From Alnus glutinosa (lineage: Eukaryota; Streptophyta; Magnoliopsida; Fagales; Betulaceae), in the NCBI RefSeq assembly GCF_958979055.1, contig NC_084886.1:2685001-2749000 (forward strand): a stretch of 64,000 nucleotides of DNA, written 5' to 3'. Position 1 is the stretch's first letter, and every line of letters begins with the position of its first letter. Positions 62,396-64,000 of this stretch are shown here, piece by piece. Made by a program: the position numbers and the translations under genes. The notes beneath the pieces are model-generated. The model was given only the letters and a program-made list of their open reading frames with translations. It ran no database searches and was not told where the DNA came from.

Positions 62396-62849
62396 ATCAG
62401 TTTAAAATAACAAAAGTAGATGTTTTAAGTAAAATTTGGTTAAAATTTATAGAAGATATTAGAAATGCTCTAAAAGGACAGTTTCAGCCCTTTGATTTTT
62501 TTTTTTTGGCCTCCTCTCTTGTTTTGTAGTGCCGCGAGGAAGAGAGAATTATGAGAAATTTCGCGCTAGTTTGGGTGTTCATTTTTTTTTTTTTAATGGT
62601 TATGTATTATTTTTAAAATTGTAAATATCGAAAATAAAAATAAAAAATTTGAAGATTGTTTTGATGGTTTAGATAAAATAAAATAAATTTGAGGATATAT
62701 GTTTAGGAAGGTGATTTAAATTGAATATAATTGTCAAAAAAGTAAAACTAGAATCGAAAATAAAATAATAATAAAAATAAAGTACTTCAAAAACCTAAAA
62801 TAGAAAAAGTAAAATTAAATTAAACTAAGTTAAAAAATAAAAATATAAT

Positions 62850-63030
62850 GGGTAGTTTTCGAACCACCCATGTCTAATTCAGGGTTGGCTGATCTAGTGC
62901 TTGAAGCCATCCCCTGCCGTTATTTGGGGTGGCTCGACTACCCATAAAAAATGCTTTGCCACCCCCATACACAGGGTAGTCCGACCATCACTCCTAGACA
63001 CTTGGGGGTGGTTCCGGTAACTCCTGTGTT
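62850..63030. repeat. GGGTGG-rich palindromic repeat
   Basis: GGGTGG and CCACCC units alternate (for example GGGGTGGCTCGACTACCC and GCCACCCCC). They resemble the centre of the element at 45926-46590. It is non-coding. Confidence 0.45.
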
Positions 63031-63363
63031 TGGATGTTTTATTAGAATGTCATGTAGCTTTTTGTATCCAAAAAGTATGTGCTTTTTTTAATTGTCATGA
63101 CAAAGTTTGAAGAAATTTTATTAAAAATGAATTCACTCTTCTAATTTTGTCTTTTGTCTTTTGAATATTTTTTATTTTTTATTTTTTAAAAAAATGTACA
63201 AAAAGACCCGTAACAATTTTAGATATTGGGTTGAAGAAAGTTCTTCCAAAGCAATTAAAAATAACAATAAAAAATCTTTGTCCAATTGCAAATGGATACA
63301 ACTACAAACACTGGTAGACAATCTAACGCAATCCAAACATTTTGGTTCAACCAATAAAGAAAA

Positions 63364-63545
63364 TGGTTAAATACGTTTTTAGTACATGGGTTTTGAAAAT
63401 TTTATTTTTTGGTACCTGAGTTTTAATTCATATCACAGATGGTACTTCAGTTTTTGAAAAAGACCAAATTAGTACCTCAGTCAAGTTTTCTGTCTAAAAA
63501 CTAACGGATCGCTAGGTGTCAACCCCTTAACACGTGTTTTAGTAT
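63364..63545. repeat. One end of a dispersed 'GGTTAAATACG' repeat
   Basis: GGTTAAATACGTTTTTAGTAC followed by GGTACCTGAG and AGTACCTCAG units resembles a common plant TIR repeat. The partner end is not obvious. Confidence 0.35.
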
Positions 63546-63687
63546 AAAAAATAAAAAATCTTTAAAAATTAGGATTTGGGGGGCATGGCTTATATCCGCC
63601 TGCCCCAAATTTGTCATTGTCTGCATCCACATATACACTTCTAAATTAGATATTATCTACAATACTTTTAGAAGCCTTAGTAGTTAC

Positions 63688-63964
63688 AGATGTACAAACG
63701 GTTATAACCTGCGGTTATTGGCTAAAACCGCTAACCTCTTAGGCAGTTATTACATTTTACCAACCGCAACTGCTAACCGCCTAGGCGAAGGAGGTTATTT
63801 TTATAACCGCCAGTTAGAAATTATTGTGTTTATAACCAGCAACTTTAAAACAGCTTTTCAATTAGGGTTGGGCTGGTTTTTATGGAGATTTTAATTTTTT
63901 CAAAAAAGTAGCGGTCAGCAGTTATAATTTATAAAGCAGTTATAACTCCGTTTGTACACTTCTA
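63688..63964. mobile_element. Small Mutator-like TIR element
   Basis: The ends AGATGTACAAACGG and (complement) AGAAGTGTACAAACGG are inverted, with subterminal CGGTTATAACC/GCAGTTATAACT and AACCGC units. It is built like the element at 12813-13889 but only about 277 bp. No clear target duplication is seen. Confidence 0.5.
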
Positions 63965-64000
63965 CTCCGCGCCCATATATATTTTATTATTTTTAAGTAA

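Overview
The window is nuclear DNA of a eudicot plant. Its genes have introns and plant-only families: sieve element occlusion (SEO) genes, a CYP86-type fatty-acid hydroxylase, and GH5 'cellulases' with a ricin-B-like tail. The DNA between genes is AT-rich and packed with nested plant transposons (copia, TRIM, LINE, SINE, CACTA, Mutator-like and Harbinger-like elements, foldback MITEs). I cannot name the species from sequence alone. All exon borders were read by eye from splice signals, reading phase and paralogue comparison.

Layout. 1-7.2 kb: a decayed SEO gene (minus strand) whose 5' half is missing where a 5'-truncated copia fossil abuts it; two related TIR elements and one Harbinger-like element sit in its introns. 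7.2-18.4 kb: a transposon landscape with no intact gene. It holds CACTA-1, a LINE tail carrying a Mutator-like element with a captured UDP-glycosyltransferase fragment (Pack-MULE type), an orphan coding fragment, and CACTA-3 inside a MITE. 18.5-22.5 kb: a second, apparently complete SEO gene (minus) with two probable GC-AG introns and a LINE remnant in intron 5. 23-28.8 kb: TIR elements, including a second Harbinger-like copy and CACTA-2. 28.8-30.4 kb: an intronless CYP86-type P450 (plus).

32.3-57.6 kb is a tandem segmental duplication. Unit A (about 32272-43297) has an intact eight-exon proteasome beta-2 gene (PBB) converging on an intact four-exon GH5-lectin gene, then the lectin exon of a further GH5 gene. 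A LINE fragment lies at the junction. Unit B (about 45302-57634) repeats the order, but its PBB copy is broken (2-bp deletion in exon 2, lost donor in intron 4) while its GH5 copy stays open. Unit B runs into a third, more diverged GH5 gene (57212-60163), whose counterpart in unit A is the stranded lectin exon.

Functionally the locus mixes phloem-sealing proteins, a probable cutin/suberin P450, a core proteasome subunit and secreted glycoside hydrolases. I see no sign that these form one pathway. Post-duplication insertions and deletions make the two units a useful record of gene loss. 60.2-64 kb is gene-free apart from a SINE and small TIR or palindromic repeats.
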